From: Apostichopus japonicus
Lineage: Eukaryota; Echinodermata; Holothuroidea; Aspidochirotida; Stichopodidae
Direction: 5' to 3'
DNA length: 64,000 bases
NCBI RefSeq assembly: GCF_037975245.1
Contig: NC_092568.1
Coordinates: 9,003,001 to 9,067,000 of the forward strand
Shown: positions 12,101-22,900 of the stretch, piece by piece
Numbering within the stretch: position 1 is the stretch's first letter
Layout: every line of letters begins with the position of its first letter
The notes under the pieces: model-generated
What the model saw: the letters and a program-made list of their open reading frames with translations, nothing else
Told to the model about the DNA's origin: nothing
The model's database searches: none
Position numbers and translations under genes: made by a program

Positions 12101-14580
12101 TTTTTTTCCCCTGCCCTGTAGGGACATTCAATCCAGATGGCTGGACTACACACTGAAAGCCCATGACTCTACTGTACATATTAAACCTTTGAGTAAATAT
12201 AAAGGTGTCAAATAGGAGGCCTTGTAAAGTTGAAACAACCTATTGCTTAATCTAAACCAATTAAAATACATACAAATCATTTACAACAAATATTCTGGGT
12301 GTCATCATTTCCCTGAAATACACTTTGGTTACACTTTTTAAAGTCTCTCGACCTTATCAAAAGATAAACTCCACTTTGAAGGTTTAATTCTTCGTACTTG
12401 ACCAGTACTTTACATAACGATGGTTTTCTCACCTGAATACAATGTCGACGTATTTCTCATTTTCGGCTCGTATGACTGCCTTAGCTCCCTGAGGACCAAA
12501 CCTGGTATGGACAAACGGTCGCTTATGAAACATACTGAGGAGACGATGAATGACGACCTCGTTGCGTTTGACTTTCGGTGGGTAGAAACGGTTGTTAGAA
12601 AGCGTACTGGAGAAGAGATTGAGGTTACTCTTAATGATGGTGTAAGGTTTGCCAACTGGAGTGACATCATCTGGAAAGAAGGGTTTGAACAACCCCACGT
12701 GAAAGCCAGCAATGGCCTGGTTTGGTGCCGTCCAAGCATTTAGGCCAGATAATGCTGTGACATATCTCTATGGAAACAAAACAGATTTTGAATGGTTTTT
12801 GTTATAAGGTTTGTAGCATGAGCTGCAAGGGAACAAGGCTAGCTCAATAATTATGGAAGAGGGCAATACAAATTCTTTCTATCCCATTGAGCTACAGTAC
12901 TGTATTAATCTGCTGTAGCACAGGAACAATTCTATTGGATATGACTACTGTAGGTCTATTATTTATATGTTACGGTTACCATGGAAACGTTTGAAGTTCA
13001 TACATTCCTTTCAGTGATTCCAGGATGTTTAGAACATTTTCAGAGACAAAGAGTCCTTAATGAATGCTGCAGTTATTGCAGCTTTGCGTACCAAAATCCC
13101 AGACATGTACAATTACTGTAAGCTACCATTTCAGTCATTTCACATAAAATTGACATGTAGATAATAGAGACAGCACATTCCAAAGTTTTCATTATTTAAC
13201 TAAAAGTTTACAGTTAATCCATCATGTCCGGTACTTTCACCTGTGTCAATGGTTATTGATGTGACTAGAAGAGAACTAAAGTAACTCACAGAGCAAGTAC
13301 TACAGAGGAAATACTAAGCATACAATGATACAACTAACTTTCAAATAATATTCCATAGTTTATCTTTAGTTGAGTAATCCACGGAAAGGACAACTTGCCA
13401 GATACTGTTGCCTACATTAACTTGCTTCAAGGGGACTAGGGAAGCAGAGTTACTGTACCCACAGATCAATGAGTTGCACTGACATCTCTTCTATGAGCAC
13501 ATCCTGTGACTGTTTACAAGGAATTTTTAGATTCTTACTTGATGCATACGTGTGTAGGTTGCAAATGTGGGACAATTCCTTCCTCTGTTTTGAGCAAGAG
13601 AAACACCTGCTCAAAGAATGGCCATGCCTAATGTAACTGTACAGTAGGTGATTGATGCATTATAAATCTCTCAATGAGGATGGTGAGAGGAAAATGGTGA
13701 AAACAACTGGGAGTTGCAATTCCAAGTGAGTGGGAGCCACTATTTGGCCCCCAAGCCCCAAGTTGAGATACTCATCCTAGTCAAGTAAGTCAACTGAAGA
13801 TGGTCAATATTTTCTATGATATGGCAGACTGTGGCTTACAGATGATTGAGACTCTTGGGCATTTTTCATGGTTTCTTGTTGTAAAGGTTTAAAGTGAGCC
13901 TCTAGTGTAAGAACTTCCTCTGATGGGTCTACATCTTCTTCTGCAAAGCTGAAATCAACTTCTTCATTCTGTTTTAATGAAACAAAATTAGAACTGTTAG
14001 TGTTGATGGTATCATGACAAATTTGGGGTAAAAATGTCACAGACTTGCTTTTAGGTCAAGAATTGAACAAAGAAAATACTGTAATTTTACAACTCGACTT
14101 TCTGAAAGTGATAACTATCATTTTAATACCAGCATAAAATTTTGATGGCACGAGAAATTAATGTATGCAGATATTGCCATCAGCTGCTTTCAGACCACAG
14201 AAAAGATTTACAATTGAACCGTGTAATTTTCAAGAGAATTAATGAAAGTACTGTAAGTTGTACCTTACCATCAACTCATCAGAAAGAAGCTTTTGTACCA
14301 TAGGTTCGAATTCTGCAATACTGATGAAACCATCCCTATTAAGATCGTATCCTTTGAATAACTCCATCCCTTCTTCTCCAAGTCTTGCTTCAATGTAAGC
14401 TGTTTCTTCAGAAAGACTCTGCAAGTATCTTTGACAAAAATATGCAGTACCAATGGCTAGGCATGCAACCAATGTTGACAGACATATAATTCGTCCAATG
14501 CCACATCCTTGCGATTTTTTCTCAGAACTAGTTTTTCCCTGGCCTCCACCTGGGTCAGGGGTTTTGTTTTGGCGTTTCAT
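5959..14580 (-). CDS. SELENON: Selenoprotein N gene, nine coding exons, complete
   Basis: Selenoprotein N is an ER-membrane protein that senses luminal calcium and supports SERCA and redox homeostasis (known for the family). Joining nine minus-strand exons (14580-14269, 13968-13840, 12767-12433, 11726-11575, 10987-10737, 8991-8886, 8002-7831, 6616-6509, 6115-5959) gives one frame of 573 residues plus stop, with GT-AG introns and matching phases throughout. Residues about 29-48 form a hydrophobic membrane segment. An EF-hand loop starts at D79 with N81, D83, G84 and E90. The middle follows the family in blocks such as [19 protein letters not shown]-like, [10 protein letters not shown] and [18 protein letters not shown]. 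The redox motif S-C-U-G has an in-frame TGA at codon 428, and [14 protein letters not shown] lies near the C-terminus with an NGT sequon. The length is in the range known for vertebrate SelN. The start is the first ATG before the membrane segment; an upstream coding exon is not excluded. Confidence 0.95.
6509..6616 (-). CDS. SELENON: SELENON exon 8
   Basis: Acceptor cgcttcag, donor gtaagt. It encodes [20 protein letters not shown], matching the SelN C-terminal region, including the NGT glycosylation sequon shared with vertebrate SelN. Confidence 0.94.
7831..8002 (-). CDS. SELENON: SELENON exon 7
   Basis: Acceptor ttgctctcag. It encodes [20 protein letters not shown] immediately after the Sec residue, then [12 protein letters not shown] and CLEKY, all family blocks. 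It ends with two bases of a codon before donor gtaagt. Confidence 0.95.
7959..7997 (-). promoter_or_regulatory. Predicted selenocysteine redefinition stem-loop (SRE)
   Basis: In the spliced mRNA the sequence beginning 6-7 nt after the UGA folds as GGGCGGACT paired with AGTCCGCCC (9 bp), a small TT/GAG internal loop, then GAGAGA paired with TCTCTC, closed by a GACA loop. Human SELENON is known to carry a functional SRE stem-loop just 3' of its UGA; this is the positional equivalent. The pairing is visible in the sequence; function is inferred. Confidence 0.8.
8886..8991 (-). CDS. SELENON: SELENON exon 6, selenocysteine exon
   Basis: Acceptor cttcatag. It encodes [30 protein letters not shown], then TGA, then one G before donor gtaag. 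The tract before and after the TGA aligns with the SelN active-site region, so TGA is read as selenocysteine and not as a stop. Confidence 0.95.
8887..8889 (-). other. SELENON: Selenocysteine UGA codon (Sec428)
   Basis: In-frame TGA directly after TGC in the S-C-U-G motif. The frame continues through three more exons of clear SelN homology, which is the evidence for recoding. The codon is the last complete codon of its exon; one base separates it from the splice donor. Confidence 0.95.
9541..10458. repeat. 30-bp minisatellite in SELENON intron 5
   Basis: About 30 head-to-tail copies of a 30-bp unit containing the near-palindrome tatccatggcatggtcatta. Later copies form a four-unit (120-bp) higher-order block (variants ggcatggtc, ggcatggcc, ggtatggtc, gacatggtg) repeated about four times, the last incomplete. 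The 30-bp period leaves long open frames on both strands (up to 290 codons), which are artefacts. Confidence 0.97.
10737..10987 (-). CDS. SELENON: SELENON exon 5
   Basis: Completes the split Asp and encodes [19 protein letters not shown], ending with FYPFKK at phase 0 (donor gttttt). The following intron (8992-10736) contains the 30-bp minisatellite. Confidence 0.94.
11575..11726 (-). CDS. SELENON: SELENON exon 4
   Basis: Starts after acceptor ttcacag, completes the split Arg codon and encodes [20 protein letters not shown]. It ends with one base of an Asp codon before donor gtaagc. Confidence 0.94.
12433..12767 (-). CDS. SELENON: SELENON exon 3
   Basis: This 335-bp exon has acceptor ccatag and donor gtgaga. 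It encodes the [19 protein letters not shown] region followed by [19 protein letters not shown] and FGPQGA, all close to vertebrate SelN. It ends inside the Arg codon completed by exon 4. Long antisense and out-of-frame ORFs over it are shadows. Confidence 0.94.
13840..13968 (-). CDS. SELENON: SELENON exon 2
   Basis: Forty-three codons, phase 0 at both ends, with acceptor aaaacag and donor gtaagc. It encodes the acidic [18 protein letters not shown] stretch and then [10 protein letters not shown], a well conserved SelN block. Confidence 0.92.
14269..14580 (-). CDS. SELENON: SELENON exon 1 (membrane anchor and EF-hand)
   Basis: Encodes residues 1-104: a basic, Gly/Lys-rich N-terminus, a hydrophobic segment (about 29-48) and the EF-hand around [14 protein letters not shown]. 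It ends in phase 0 at an ATG codon followed by the donor gtaagg. Confidence 0.93.
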
Positions 14581-15637
14581 ATCTGATATGTTTAGGCTGA
14601 GTTGTCTTCCAGAATATCAATCATCAGGCCTAGGCCGAACAATGTGATCGCGCAACCGTCCTAAGGCTTTAGCTTTTTTCCATTACTTTCTTAAGGAATA
14701 CGACGTGCTTCCTCACAGCATATGCCACATACTGTACTGCGGAAGGATGTAATTTAAGAGCTGCTGCGATGTAAATCTCAAAGTGCCTAGAAGTTAGGCT
14801 TTATGACTAGCCTAATAATAGTAGTATTAGTAAAACAAATGTGTTGCAAGTACTATCAATGGCTGCAGGCTACATGCCCCTTAATACGTTTATGTTCAGG
14901 GCTCAGGCGTAGGCCTATGGTTAGTTACGAACTTCCTAGTATTAAAGCTGAGTACCATTAAAGGTCTGTTTGCAACTCACTAGCAAGTAGAAATACTCTA
15001 GAATAATTCAACAGAATCGTAAATCTTTCGCAAATTGATCATTCCTGTCAATGAAGTGCCCAATATCCACGGACCAATTCAGTGCTGGGCCTACGTGACG
15101 TTCGCGGAATAGACACGACTGAGTTGGGATCTACCAAACAAATGAATCAGTCAGTTCCGGAAGTGATTTGAAGTGACACATGTTTATACTACGGAAGCCT
15201 CTGTTGTTATTCCTTAAAAGTAGCAAACTTTTCTCACAACCGAATATATGTTACATTCTGTTTACTTTTAAAATGAAGCTCAAAAGAAGGGAGGATTTAT
15301 AATTTTATGAATATTTTGAAGTCTTAACTATTCATAAACTACGAAATTACAAAATATAAGCATCTTTCTCTCTCGAGCGCTTTCATTTATACCTCATACT
15401 GAATTTTGAAGGGCCTTGTAAAGTTCCGTAGAACATATGATTTTTTCAGGTGAAACTGTTTTTTTTTATTATTTCTTTTTTACACATAAATTTAAAAATG
15501 GGACTAATTATACTATGACATTTCTTCTGAAGTTGCAAATGATTATGATGACAGCGTGTATACTTTATCCAGGGGTTACAATAGTTTATCTTAAATCACC
15601 TGAACGTAATTAATAAAATTAAATTCAAGATTCTTTC
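14581..15637. other. SELENON upstream region
   Basis: Contains the candidate promoter at 15091-15165; otherwise no gene or clear repeat was recognised. Confidence 0.5.
15091..15165. promoter_or_regulatory. Candidate SELENON promoter (CRE-like and ETS sites)
   Basis: About 0.5 kb upstream of the SELENON start there is a CRE-like acgtgacgt at 15093-15101 and a perfect ETS-type ccggaagtg at 15157-15165, with a CCAAT box nearby at about 15074. These motifs are typical of housekeeping promoters. No transcription start can be read from sequence alone. Confidence 0.35.
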
Positions 15638-15697
15638 CATAGGCGTACGAGGCGGGGGGGCAGGGGGGGCAGACTGCCCCCCCAAATTTCCAGTGAA

Positions 15698-15826
15698 CAA
15701 GAAATTCGGGCAAAAGTCCTGAAAAATTCGGGCAGCCTAAGAGGAGAAAAAAATATATATATATATACATTTTTTTTTCTCCTCTTAGGCTGCCCGAATT
15801 TTCAGGACTTTTGCCCGAATTTCTTG
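15698..15826. repeat. Foldback hairpin inside the outer hAT-like element
   Basis: Arms of about 55 bp beginning caagaaattcgggcaaaag and closing with its complement, separated by an AT microsatellite loop. Confidence 0.9.
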
Positions 15827-16025
15827 TCCTCTGGAAATATATATATAAATATGCAGTAGCTTGCCCGAATCTTTTTCAAATTTTTGCCCGACAATTCCAT
15901 GATTTTCTTTATTTAGCATCATGATGCCCGAATATTTCCGTGTAGCACCACCGTAAGCGCAGTTCATCTGGGCTACCACGCTTTTTGCATGCTTTTTTTC
16001 TAACTAGTCAATTGTATACCTGGAC

Positions 16026-16676
16026 CAAGGGCGGCGGAACCGGGGGGGGGCACAGGGGGAACGTGTCCCCCCACTTTACCTCAGGTTAAAAATATGCCTT
16101 TTTTACATACAAATTTAGGTGCCTCAAGTTAGCAAGAGGCCAGGGAACCAGAATGAACACTCGGGAAGGGCCGTTTCCGGCCATCTAAGGGGTTTGTAAA
16201 ACCAAAAATTTTCTAGTACGCTCCGCGCCAACCGATGGTGGCGCTCCGCTCAGATAGTCGTGCATACAACTTTGCAAATCCTGACTAAGCCCGTGACTTT
16301 TAATGAATTTCTGTGGGTCAAACTCAAAGCTATTTCAAATGGAAAAAATTGTTAAGATATTAACAGGAAGACGGATTCGGAAGACTCCTACATTAGCAAC
16401 TAACATGATTTCACCTCATTTTGTCTCAAAAGAAAACGTGTTCCTTGTTTCCCAATTTGCGCATTGGATATTGCAGTGCTAGTATCCATATTTTTTTTTT
16501 TTTGGGGGGGGGGGGCGTTGATGGAGTGATGACGGTAAACACAAATAAGATAATACAATAAGAGTTATAAAGGGTACTAAATATAAGGCTGTATTAGTCC
16601 AATCGAATTTCTGCAAAGTGCCCTTTGATGTCGGTGCCCCCCCCCCCCCAGATTAAAAGTGCTTCCGCCGCCCTTG
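16026..16676. mobile_element. Nested hAT-like transposon
   Basis: Exact 14-bp inverted termini caagggcggcggaa (16026-16039) and complement (16663-16676) are flanked by a perfect 8-bp duplication acctggac (16018-16025 and 16677-16684). It sits inside the outer element, so it inserted later. It is non-coding, with G/C runs just inside both ends and a copy of the core module. Confidence 0.94.
16140..16258 (+). repeat. Shared core module, copy 1
   Basis: About 105-120 bp with the blocks gccgtttccggc, aaaattttc, tacgct and gcgccaaccgatggtggcgc, then agatagt. It lies within the nested element. Confidence 0.85.
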
Positions 16677-17049
16677 ACCTGGACATCCCGACATGAGTGT
16701 ATATAAGAAACATTTTCTTTTTCATGAATGGTGGGGGGGGGGAGGGGAGTGCCTACAAGCCTAAAAGTACAGGTTTATCATATTCTTTGTTTTATTTTAT
16801 ACGTTTTTGTGAGACAAATTGCAGTCTCACCCGACACAGCGACATTATCCCGCCTGTATGTTTTTTCTGGCGGTAGCTGAGTACTGTGTTAAAATAATAA
16901 ATAAGGTAACTAAATAGGAGCTTAAAAAATATACTGTCCCATTTTTCCCCTTCAAAGTGATGTTACCATTTTTTCTTCTTCTAATTTACCAAATTTTTGG
17001 GGAAGTGTAAATTTCTAAAACGTGAGATTATAAAATAAAGAATGTTTAG

Positions 17050-17163
17050 ATGCAACTTGCAAGGCTTCAGAAGTGCCGTTTCCGGCAATCTGAGAGGCAT
17101 TGTTTGCCAAAAATTTTCTTGTACGCTACGCGCCAACCGATGGTGGCGCTCCGCTTAGATAGT
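17050..17163 (+). repeat. Shared core module, copy 2
   Basis: Same block order as copy 1, inside the outer element, which has different termini. Confidence 0.85.
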
Positions 17164-17237
17164 GTCACGGGAACTTTCGGGCACAAAAAGTTCTGCCCCC
17201 CCAAACTGAAATGGTCCCGTACGCCTATGATTCTTTC

Positions 17238-18869
17238 TGAGATATTTCCACTGATTGTTAATGAACGAATGGCTACAACATACGCTTAGGAAGATGAGGG
17301 AGGGGAAGATTAGAGTGGGAATCGCCCTACCCCTCCTGTCGGGCCCAGGAAATTTGATCTCATGCACCCGCCCCACTTTCAAGTGTTAAGTTGTAATTAG
17401 ATATGCAATCCACAGTATCATCCTTTGCACAATTTTCCTCTAAATAGATATCTATAACAATGATTGATTTTTGGGGGTTTGAGAATATCCCAGGGATTTG
17501 TTACAAATGGAATTACATTGATAAAGCACTAAATACATTCTACACTGTCCAGCTGTACAACAAAATGAGCCTCGGTAAAATACAATGATCGGAATCAAAT
17601 TTACTTAAAAGTATTCCGGTCTTTATAACTGAGAATGACATCATTTCTATGTATGCGCTAATATCTGCAGGTATAATAAACCATGGTTGAAACTGTTGAT
17701 GACACTGGCAGCTAGCTTTGAGTTTAGTGTACTCGCTGATGTAAACAAACATTTACCACCGGTGCCTCGGAAGTTGTAGTGGGCCACGGAAGTAATATTC
17801 GAACTCCCATCCATGCAGGCAGATGGTTCAGCAGGTTGCATTAATCGGTTTGTCGACTTCCTTAAAAGAACTTGATATCGTAAAATAATATGCCTGTCCG
17901 GCGACCATACGTTAGGCACATTTGTAACTACACGTATGAGTAGATCTTCTAATTCTAAGCCTAACAATTAGTTAAGTTAAGGCTACACTACTGTAGGCTA
18001 GGCCCACACCAGGCAACTATAAATGCACAAGTAGTTTCTGTTAGAAGGTACAACATTGTTCATTAACAACACTGAAAGTTTACTTTATCGTAAGCTCACA
18101 AAGGCGATTGTGCAGAGCATATTGTATAATTTTCCAAAGGACTACTCACTCATCATTTTATTAGTCACTTTCATTTGTTTGGAGCAGGAACTTATGTTAA
18201 GACGTGTCAGAATTTTCATTATTCATTTCTTTATTTCCAGTCACCTTTTTCCATGATTTCATTGCAATGTACCATTATATATGTATTTCAATATAGTGAT
18301 ATTGATAAAAATGTCAAGTTGTTGTGATCATCAGATCTATGCAAATCCAAAACTTTCATTCCTATGGCCTTATTAATTATAGACTAGTCTATATCAGAAC
18401 AACACGGAATCATGTTAGCATACCGGTTTCCCAAGTGTACTACAATTCTAACAGGTCTACATATGGGTTTGGCCAGTCTCTGTGCATCTCACCCTATAGC
18501 AGTCATTGGCAGATATTCATACCTGCCAACTCTCACAGTTTTACCATGAGACTCAGCAGTTTGACAAAATGTCTTATATATGCACAAATCTTATACGTGT
18601 AAAAGCAAAGTATCACAATTTACATGGAGTAACATTACAATGATGGGTCTTATTTGACTACACAATGCATTGTAAATCCTCCAGGTTTTGGGGCACAAGT
18701 CTCCAGGCTGTAATTCGGAAATCTTCATGTTTACACCTTGGTGGGGTAATAGTTCTGGAGTTTGGTGACCAGATTTAATATCTGTACATACCAGGTTGAC
18801 ATAATGGGCTTCACACAGATTATCATTGTTCTATCATTCGTAACATATTAATTTCATTTGAGAAAGTAA
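17238..18869. other. Intergenic region; unassigned ORF
   Basis: A 106-codon minus-strand ORF at 17647-17967 has varied composition and an internal GT donor-like site, so it might be a first exon, but I recognise no homology. Nothing else was identified. Confidence 0.3.
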
Positions 18870-19466
18870 CAATAATAATAATAATAAATTGCATTTATAT
18901 AGCGCTTAAAACAGCGTTTCAAAGCGCTTTACAAAGTAGGAAAGAGACAAAGGAAACCAAGGGAAAAAAAGAAACTAGGAATCAAACAGTGATGTTTAAG
19001 TTGTCTCTTGAAAATACAGGGGGAGGGAGAGTCACAAACGTGAAATGGGAGTTCGTTCCAAAGAGAAGGCACAGCGACAGAAAAAGCATGATCGCCGTCA
19101 CGAGTGCGATTACGTGGATCTGGAGTTCATTGCAAATGCGCATGATAGGAAGAGCAAAGCGTAACTGTAGTTGACCGACGCAAAGGAGTAAGAAGGTCAG
19201 TGATATATTGAGGGGCAAGCCTGTTGATCGCTTTGTAGGTGAGAAGTAGGATCTTAAACTGGATGCTCTGAGAGATGGGAAGCCAATGCAATGAACGGAG
19301 TACAGGAGTGATGTGATCAGACTTTGTAGTGAGTGAGACTAGGCGCGCAGCAGCATTCTGAAATCTCTGAAGGGGAGCTATATGAGAAACTGGCAAATGC
19401 ACATACAATCTGTTGCAGTTATCCAGATAGGAGGAAACAAAAGCGTGAACCAGTCGTTCAGTTGAT
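18870..19466 (-). mobile_element. 3' end of a CR1/L2-like LINE, degenerate
   Basis: On the minus strand the broken frame reads LVHAFVSSYLDNCNRLY, APLQRFQNAAARL, SIQFKILLLTYKAINRLAPQ and then, after frameshifts, DHAFSVAVPSLWNELP. This is the classic C-terminal series of a non-LTR retrotransposon reverse transcriptase ORF. The element ends with gcgctatataaatgcaattt and an ATT microsatellite tail. It is 5'-truncated and inactive. Confidence 0.9.
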
Positions 19467-19786
19467 TATGTTGGGGAGATTTGCCATCAATCCTTCAGTG
19501 AAAGTCATCAAACATTGTTAATGATGCACTGTAGATTGGTGATCGCCTATCATCTTCAAAGTATTTGTGAGAACGTGCAAAACTCATTTCTTCATTAAAC
19601 CTATAATCAGCAAAGTCAACATGGGATAACTCAGTCTTTTTAACTTCCAAGTCAAAAATTGTAGTTTGCTAATATTCCTTGAGCTAAATTAAAAAGTAAA
19701 GGCCTGTTAAACATATGAGGACTATAAATTTTTGCCAACTATCGTTAAGTAGATACTATTATGTAACATATTTTTTTCACCTACAG

Positions 19787-19853
19787 ACAGTACTGAGCAT
19801 ATACATATGATGTCAACAGCGAATACTCGACTTTAGCACTTAGACCCAAGAAT
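19787..19853 (+). other. AP5M1 5' leader with predicted acceptor and short uORF
   Basis: A strong acceptor (pyrimidine run then cacctacag, ending at 19786) lies 67 bp before the start codon, so a non-coding first exon probably lies further upstream. The leader carries a 10-codon uORF, 19807-19836 (starting with two ATGs and ending TAG), before the main ATG. Confidence 0.5.
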
Positions 19854-19918
19854 ATGTCTCTTCGTGGTATTTGGGTCTTTTCTTTGCCCGGTGCCACCCA
19901 TGGCATCTTATTCAGCAA
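19854..19918 (+). CDS. AP5M1: AP5M1 exon 1 (start codon)
   Basis: Encodes MSLRGIWVFS and then a short loop ending LFSK. The RxxW(I/V)xS-type N-terminus and the (S)(R/K)(R/K)YP junction match the vertebrate protein. Donor gtaagt, phase 2. Confidence 0.9.
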
Positions 19919-22900
19919 GTAAGTTCACTAAGAAGAGTATCCTAACTGGTTTTGCAAGGAGAGCAGTATTTTTATTATAATTCTAACAAAAAATAGTGAT
20001 CACAGTTGGAAACGCTGCATTTTGTAATCGATATCACAGTTAAACTCACACATTTGCACAGATTTTCCTGTGAGCCTAAAACAAGTAAAAATGTGAAAAA
20101 ATCGGTGGAGTTTGACATACCTGTTTGACAAGTGAAAAATGTGTGTTTTTAGCTGTACATGCCAAATTTCCTTCAGACAATCTAAGTCAAGAATAGCTGT
20201 AGTAATACATGGACAACTTTGGAAGTTGTGTTTCACCGAAAACCGAAAAAACGTTGAATTTCTTGCCATAGGGTTTCAAGATTCCAGTGTCAACCTTTTT
20301 TGGGGGGTTTCTCCACTTTTTCCAGGATATAACCTGTATGGTAGTGTGTGAGAAGCGGGGAAACCAGCAGATTTGTATCAAAATCACACATTTTTATATA
20401 AAAATCCCCAAGGTTTTCCCGGGACAATCACTGGTTTCCACACAAGAATTTGGAACCTGTCCCACAGGTTTTTTTGTTTGTTTTTGTAAGGGTATACCTC
20501 TTCCATTTTGAATGAGTGTGTTGGCTTTGACATCAAAGCACTAACTATTGAATATAATATGCAGTGGTCATTTACTTTAATATATACAGTGTGCTCAGAA
20601 TTTCTATGTTCTGCACCTCAGTGGTGTGCATTCCATGATGAGAAATCATTAGCCTGATCTGTGAGAGAAACAATCATTTTTCCTCTTTTTCTTGGAAATT
20701 GCATAGGAAATACCCATCAGTGGAGAATCGGGCACGCATCTTAAACAAGGACGGCTATGTGAAACTGCCAACAGATGACGCCATGAGGGAGGCAGTATTG
20801 GCTGAGCTTGGAATTGTTCATCCGATAGAAATGGTATGGAATTAGTTTTAATGGGTGTGAAGACTCGCGCACAAAGAAACGTCTAATGCCGGTAATCTGA
20901 CCTAGTTTCGATTGAGGTGTAACAGAAGTGTTAAACACCACCATCGATCCCAGAAAATACACACACAGCTTGCTACCGTCGGTTATTAGACACTAGTGTA
21001 CAGTCAGTATATACAGCTGCGGTCAATACCCACAGCACAGTGTATAAACGATACAGCGATGGACATCTCAGGTCCAGCTAAAGATAACAAGGTATCACGT
21101 TTCATTACTGTCTGCCTTTTGTAGTGACACAAACAAAACTTCACTTGCAAGCAACAGAAAGTTCACTTTTTTCAGATGGCCGCACACAGTTTGGGGCGAG
21201 TCTTCAATGCCTTTAATGCTATATTTGATTTAAATGAACCTACTGTATAGGTGTTCGTTTGGGGAAAATTTCTTGTCAGGTTATTTTGTAAAACCTCTTT
21301 CAATATTTTTTTAGAGTAAGTTATTCTTGGTTGAGAGATGTTATACCTGTAGTAAATGGTCTTTTCATATTGATTGCTTTGAATGCGTTCTTGTCAGTAC
21401 AAGTTTGATAGAATGTTGATAGAATGTCATCACAATGGTCTTAAATATGTAGAATCTCATGACAAGGAGATACCGTGTAAAGCTTTAAATTTGGAACTTT
21501 GAATTTTAAGGTTTACTTTTTAATTTTTTGAAATTTTTAACTTTAAAGGTGCTGTAAAGTTTCTTGTTTTAATTGTCTGGTGCAGTTTGTAGAGTCCAGG
21601 GATTCCTGCTCCAGAAAGCTCCAGAAACCCGTCTTTGAAATAACTACTTCTAATGGTATTCTCTGGCCTGTTGTCCTGTATGAGAAGGTAATAACTCTCC
21701 TTATGAAATAAAGTGTTTCATAATTTCTAGTTTGGTTCAGAAATGATGAAAACTACATTGATAACCAAGTTTTTCATTCTTGTCGTGGTCTGAATACCTG
21801 AGATGTTTTTATGTGATATGCAATTATACTGTAAAGAAATGCCAAACACTGCCACGCCACTATGAGGGTATAGTAAAACAATAGTACTTACTAACACTGC
21901 ACTTATGCCTGGCAGGCCTGGCAGCATATTTGATAGTACTTCCATCACATATGACCCACAGCATTAGCTAATTAACCAATGATTTCATTATACCTGAATT
22001 GGTTTTGCTGAAAGAGCCGCCACAGTGGTCTGATCTGGCCCTGACTTCAACTCGCTTGTGACCAAAGATGTCTAGAAATCGCATTTGCTTGGTTTGTCAT
22101 GTTAAGTTCTTTTTGTAAATGCTACTGAAATTTATGATAAAATGCTTCCATCAGACAGATTTCGAAATAATATTTCATTAGTAACCATGTCATCTAGATA
22201 CATTGTTCAATATCATCATTGTTTTTCATTTTTAATTTTCAAACTAGTTTGGACTGTTGCTCTGTTGCTTGCCATTGGTGGAGAGTGTGGAAAGACCACC
22301 TGTTATTGATGTGTAAGTAACGCTTACTGTCTTACATAATGTGCTACTGTTATCAATTACGTAAATACAGTCAGTTACAGGTTTTCCATCGTATGTCTAC
22401 ATTACTGTTATCATTCATGTGAACAGGTAGCATGTGCATGTCATGTCTGTTTTTGTAAGTTTTAGTGTTGTATTTAATCTGGATTAACTCATGACAGATG
22501 GCCATTTCTTATTTATTTCCTCTTATCTCCATTAATGTTATTGTTTTGGTTTTAAAGTGCACATGTGCATGTTATTTGTACTGAGAGGTGTCATGTTCCT
22601 AATTAAAAAGTGCCCTTTTGTTATTTACCAATTTTCTAAGTTAAGCAATATGTCCCTAAAACAGTGCGCTTTTGTTGACAAAATTTAACTAGATTATAAT
22701 TTCAAAGTGTTTTTTTTTTATTGAAAAACATTCAAAATTAGTACTAGAATTTGTTCCTGTGTAAGCCACACCTGTACATGTTATATTTGTACTGCTGATA
22801 TCACTGATGTGTAAGCCACAATTTAGCCAAGACATTGAAAGATGGTGACCTCCACTCGACTTCTCCTGGCTACATCACTGATGATAAAGAACTTTAACAA

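Larger units (their letters stand above)
15638..17229. mobile_element. hAT-like non-autonomous transposon (outer)
   Basis: Terminal inverted repeats cataggcgtacg (15638-15649) and its exact complement (17218-17229) are flanked by a perfect 8-bp duplication, attctttc (15630-15637 and 17230-17237). Eight-base duplications are characteristic of the hAT superfamily. It has no transposase. It carries a foldback hairpin near its left end, the 105-bp core module at its right, and a second element inserted in it. Confidence 0.93.

Noticed and set aside
12410-12743. Overlapping ORFs of about 107-109 codons on both strands
   Set aside because: Shadows of SELENON exon 3, whose true frame is fixed by homology and splice phase.
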